NCBI RefSeq assembly: GCF_030272615.1
Contig: NC_081412.1
Coordinates: 19,447,932-19,511,931 of the forward strand
Direction of reading: 5' to 3'
Source of the DNA: Cryptomeria japonica
Lineage: Eukaryota > Streptophyta > Pinopsida > Cupressales > Cupressaceae
DNA length: 64,000 nucleotides
The position numbers and the translations under genes are program-made. This document shows positions 60,641-64,000 of this stretch, one piece after another; position 1 is the first letter of the stretch, and every line of letters starts with the position of its first letter. Below the pieces are notes generated by a model, which did no database searches, was not told the origin of the DNA, and worked only from the letters and a program-made list of their open reading frames with translations.

Positions 60641-62945
60641 CACACTAGGATTTTATGTGATCCTAAGGGGAATGTCATATGTACACTAGGATGTTATAAG
60701 GGGTCATACATGTGACCTACTAAGGGGTCACGCATGTGTTAATGCATGTGTGACCCCTTAGGACAACATACGACCCCTTAAGACACTATGTGATGGACTA
60801 AGGGGTATGTCGTTCACACTAGGATTTTATAAGGGTCATATGAGGTTCTAAGGGGTCGTGCATGTGTTATAACACATGTGTGACCCATTAGGACCACATA
60901 TGACCCCTTAGGACACTATGTGATTGTAAGGGGAATGTCATATGTACACTAGGATGTTATAAGGGGTCCTATGTGACCTACTAAGGGGTCACGCATGTGT
61001 TAATGCATGTGTGACTCCTTAGGACCACATACAACCCCTTAAGACACTATGTGATGGACTAAAGGGTATGTCGTTCACACTAGGATTTTATAAGGGGTCA
61101 TATGTGGTTCTAAGGGGTCATACATGTGTTATAACACATGTGTGACCCCTCAGGACCACATATGACCCCTTAGGACACTATGTGATTGTAAGGGGAGGAA
61201 GGTCCCACCGGTTCATTGCTTTGGGACCCCCTAGAGATAGTAAGGCTTACTACTTACTAGATGATAACGAGTGAAACAACTTCCCGGTTAAGGCATTGCT
61301 TTCATGAATGGATGTGGTAGAATGAACCAATTCCCTCCAAACTCACAGTAGCAAACTAAGATTCCTTGTCCCCTTGTTCCAATGTAGCACCTACTCATAC
61401 AAAGACTTTTGGGAGGATTAAAGCCACTAAAATGGTCACTAAGATAGCTCCATAGAACATAACTTAGGCAGACACCAACGCGAGCCCACCATCACTTAGA
61501 TTTGAAGTTGCCTAGTTTCTATCCCCTCTCTCCCATCGAATTAGGAAAGTTAAAGATGGAGCACTTTGTCAAGAAAGGTATCTTCTTAGCACCCAAAAGC
61601 TAGCAAGAGATCGATTAGCAGCACATCAGAGATCGACGAGCAGAACTTGAAGTTCATAAGTAAGATCATTTTCCCAGGTCGAGACAAGTTGATAGGCTCC
61701 TATTTTCTGTGTTTGTTTTAGTTTAATATTGAATTTAAAATAGAGAAATTATTTCAATAATTTCTCTATTTCTCTTTTTTTAAACCTCAGAATCCCAAAG
61801 GCAATCACAACTCGCTACGGGGATGGAAGCAAAAATTTGGTAGGATGGAAGGTAGAGCCCCGGTAGGATGGAAGAAAAAATTCGGTAGGGTGAAGAATCA
61901 TATGTACACTAGATGTTAGAAGGGGTCATATGTGACCTACTAAGGGGTCACGCATGTGTTAATGCATGTGTAACCCCTTAGGACAACATACGACCCCTTA
62001 AGACACTATGTGATGGACTAAGGGGTATGTCGTTCACACTAGGATTTTATAAGGGGTCATATGTGGTTCTAAGGGGTCGCGCATGTGTTATAACACGTGT
62101 CACCCCTTAGGACCACATATGACCCCTTAGGACACTATGTGATCCTAAGGGGAATGTAATATGTACACTAGGATGTTATAAGGGGTCATATCTAACCTAC
62201 TAAGGGGTCACGCATGTTTTAATATATGTGTGACCCCTTAGGACCACATACGACCCCTTAAGATACTATGTGATGGACTAAGGGGTATGTCATTCACACT
62301 AGGATTTTATAAATAACACATGCGTGACCCCTTAGGACCACATATGACCCCTTAGGACACTATGTGATCCTAAGGAGAATGTCATATGTACACTAGGATG
62401 TTATAAGGGGTCATATGTGACCTACTAAGGGGTCACACATGTGTCAATGCATGTGTGACCTCTTAGGACCACATATGATCACTTAAGACACTGTGTGATG
62501 GACTAAGGGGTATGTCATTCACACTAGGATTTTATAAGGGGTCATATGCGGTTCTAAGGGGTCACACATGTGTTATAACACATGTGTGACCCCTTAGGAC
62601 CACATATGACCCCTTAGGACACTATGTGATCGTAAGGGGAATGTCATATGTACACTAGGATGTTATAAGGGGTCATATGTGACCTACTAAGGGGTCATGC
62701 ATGTGTTAATGCATGTGTGACCCCTTAGGACAACATACGACCCCTTAAGACACTATGTGTTGGACTAAGGGGTATGTCATTCACACTAGGATTTTATAAG
62801 GGGTCATATGTGGTTCTAAGGGGTCATGCATGTGTTATAACACATGTGTGACCCCTTAGGACCACATATGACCCCTTAGGACACTATGTGATCCTAAAGG
62901 GAATGTCATATGTACACTAGTATGTTATATGTGATCCTCTATGGT
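60640..62945. repeat. 262 bp palindrome-rich tandem array in copy C (seven units)
   Basis: GTACACTAG recurs at 60681, 60944, 61904, 62163, 62388, 62650 and 62912; the usual period is 259-263 bp, one unit is short (225), and one gap is larger because of foreign sequence. Each unit contains several inverted pairs of AAGGGGTCA and TGACCCCTT. One of them, 62554-62597, is a perfect 44 bp palindrome centred on GTTATAAC. Subterminal position in copy C. Confidence 0.92.
61195..61897. other. ~700 bp unrelated sequence inside the 262 bp array
   Basis: Interrupts the array between GTAAGGGG and AATCATATGTACACTAG. It contains a perfect 15 bp inverted repeat with a 2 nt loop (arms 61739-61753 and 61756-61770, AATAGAGAAATTATT) and, near its end, repeated GGTAGGATGGAAG. 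No ORF, no clear terminal repeat or target duplication. Confidence 0.6.
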
Positions 62946-63660
62946 CCTAAGGGAATGTATAGTGTCATCAAGGGCATATGTGGTCTTAAGGGGTCATGTT
63001 GTGCATGTAATAGGATGTGAAAATGGGTCACATTGCAGAGGATTTATTTTGTCTAATTTGTTATCTAATTTTTCTAATGTTTTTTTAAATTAAAATTTAT
63101 TAATTTTTCTAACGTTTAATTTATTATATTTAGTTTGGTGACATTTTTCTAATTTTTTTTTTTTGCTAATGTTTTTCTAAGTTCTAATTTACTACCTTAG
63201 TTTTCTATGTTTTTCATAACAATTTTTTAAAATGTCAAAAAAAAAAAAAACATATATACAGTTATGTAATTTTAAAAACAAATTGACACATTTCAATCAA
63301 AACATTAAATTATCAAACATTTTTCTAAAATAATGAAAAACAATAAATTATCAAACATTTTTCTAAAATGTTGAAAAACAATATTTATACAATTATTTAA
63401 TTAAAAAAATAAATTAACAAATAAATAATTTATTAATTTAATAAAAAAAGACATTATTAAACCAAACAAAGGGTTATTTTGTGCACCTGATATAATAAAG
63501 GTCGAAAACTGAAATATGAGAGATGCTAGCTGTTGCAGACAAAGCACGGTGACGTGATGCTAACGACTAGTTCGATCCAACCCCCACTGGACAGAAAAAG
63601 ACAACTTTGACAATGACTCTTTAACTGTCACATTCCCTATTTATAAAAGTTTTCAAAAAA
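62946..63660. other. AT-rich right interior of copy C
   Basis: Poly-T/poly-A runs and TTTTTCTAA repeats; no gene. Confidence 0.5.
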
Positions 63661-63664
63661 CCTA

Positions 63665-63845
63665 ACCGAAAATGGGTTCGAGCAAATGGGGGGTTCGAGC
63701 GAACCCCTTAGAATATTAATATTTTGGTGGGTTCGCTCGAACCAAAAATCCACCCTTGGTTCGAGTGAACCCACGACCGCAAGCTGGTTCAATCGAACTC
63801 GGAGGGGTAGTTCGATCGAACAAGCCTATTTCGCTTGAACCCCGC
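63665..63845. repeat. Subterminal GTTCGAGCGAACC-type array, right end of copy C
   Basis: About ten units: GGGTTCGAGCAAATGGG, GGGTTCGAGCGAACCCC, GGGTTCGCTCGAACC, GGTTCGAGTGAACCC, AGTTCGATCGAACAAG. Mirror of 29335-29520. The inverted terminal sequence follows at 63880-63918. Confidence 0.8.
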
Positions 63846-64000
63846 AAAAAGTAAACTTCCCACTTTCGCCAAATTCCTTCGTTGGTGAAAGTGGGAACCA
63901 GCTTTGTGAATTCATTCCATTCTAAGGTAAATGCTCGTCTAGTCATATGCGCAAATAAGAGATGGTTGGTGAAGGAATTTGGATGTAAGGTAGAGAGAAA

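Larger units (their letters stand above)
28540..63918 (+). mobile_element. Two-gene DNA transposon copy C (~12.4 kb native), split by two nested insertions
   Basis: The left end GGGTGAACTCACAATAATGG and the inverse of the right end (GGAATGAATTCACAAAGC near 63918) form an imperfect terminal inverted repeat, followed on both sides by TTCCCACTTT. GTTCGAACGAAC-type arrays lie inside both ends. It contains a transposase relic on plus (41374-44395) and a partner gene relic on minus (60139-45927). Copy B (30854-41111) lies upstream of the transposase exons, and LTR element 2 (46045-58765) lies in a partner intron. Without these insertions the element would be about 12.4 kb. I could not find a matching target duplication, so the borders may be off by several bases. 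Confidence 0.75.

Noticed and set aside
60640-62945. CRISPR-like array
   Set aside because: Units are ~262 bp without unique spacers, in a plant transposon; a tandem repeat explains it.

Overview
This window looks like intergenic DNA from a large plant genome, probably a gymnosperm. The reasons are dense nested transposons, Ty3/gypsy gag of plant type, plant mobile domain (PMD) genes, a plant-type PPR pseudogene, a terpene synthase 5' fragment with RRx8W, and a short (CCCTAAA)n tract. I see no intact ordinary host gene and no rRNA or tRNA gene. The only long undamaged reading frame is the transposase of a DNA transposon.

Layout. 1-11 kb: a gypsy gag scrap, a ~1.05 kb non-autonomous DNA transposon (copy D, 712-1763), unidentified decayed DNA, a dispersed repeat R containing a 612 bp tandem duplication (~6980-8710), and a PPR pseudogene (9790-10330). 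11-16.3 kb: a truncated minus-strand LTR retrotransposon (element 1) carrying a PMD gene on the opposite strand, abutting a terpene synthase fragment. 17.0-28.5 kb: a second copy of repeat R, split by a ~10.2 kb DNA transposon (copy A, ~17667-27864). 28.5-63.9 kb: a third DNA transposon (copy C) enlarged by two nested insertions: copy B (30854-41111, flanked by the 9 bp direct repeat TAACTCTAA) and LTR element 2 (46045-58765, flanked by ATAAT).

The most interesting content is the A/B/C transposon family. Each copy has two convergent genes. One encodes a ~970-1,020 aa protein with an RNase H-like acidic signature (VVDF.ENY, WSDN/G, GHGKG.HDG), followed by an intron and a C-terminal domain exon. 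The other encodes a proline-rich partner made of one long exon plus many short exons, which I cannot match to any known family. Inverted termini and arrays of short palindromes lie at the ends. The palindrome differs between subfamilies: GGGGGCCCG-like in A/B, GTTCGAACGAAC-like in C/D. Copy B is nearly intact: its transposase is open and its partner has one visible nonsense codon. MuDR elements have a similar two-gene convergent plan and 9 bp target duplications, but I do not recognise MULE transposase motifs here.

The two LTR elements share a layout: gag-pro and an integrase remnant on the minus strand, and a PMD gene on the plus strand between the integrase end and the 3' LTR. Element 2 lacks reverse transcriptase and RNase H and must have depended on proteins supplied in trans. 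Several genes are broken only by in-frame stops, often of the kind CGA to TGA or CAG to TAG, which fits decay by methyl-cytosine deamination.
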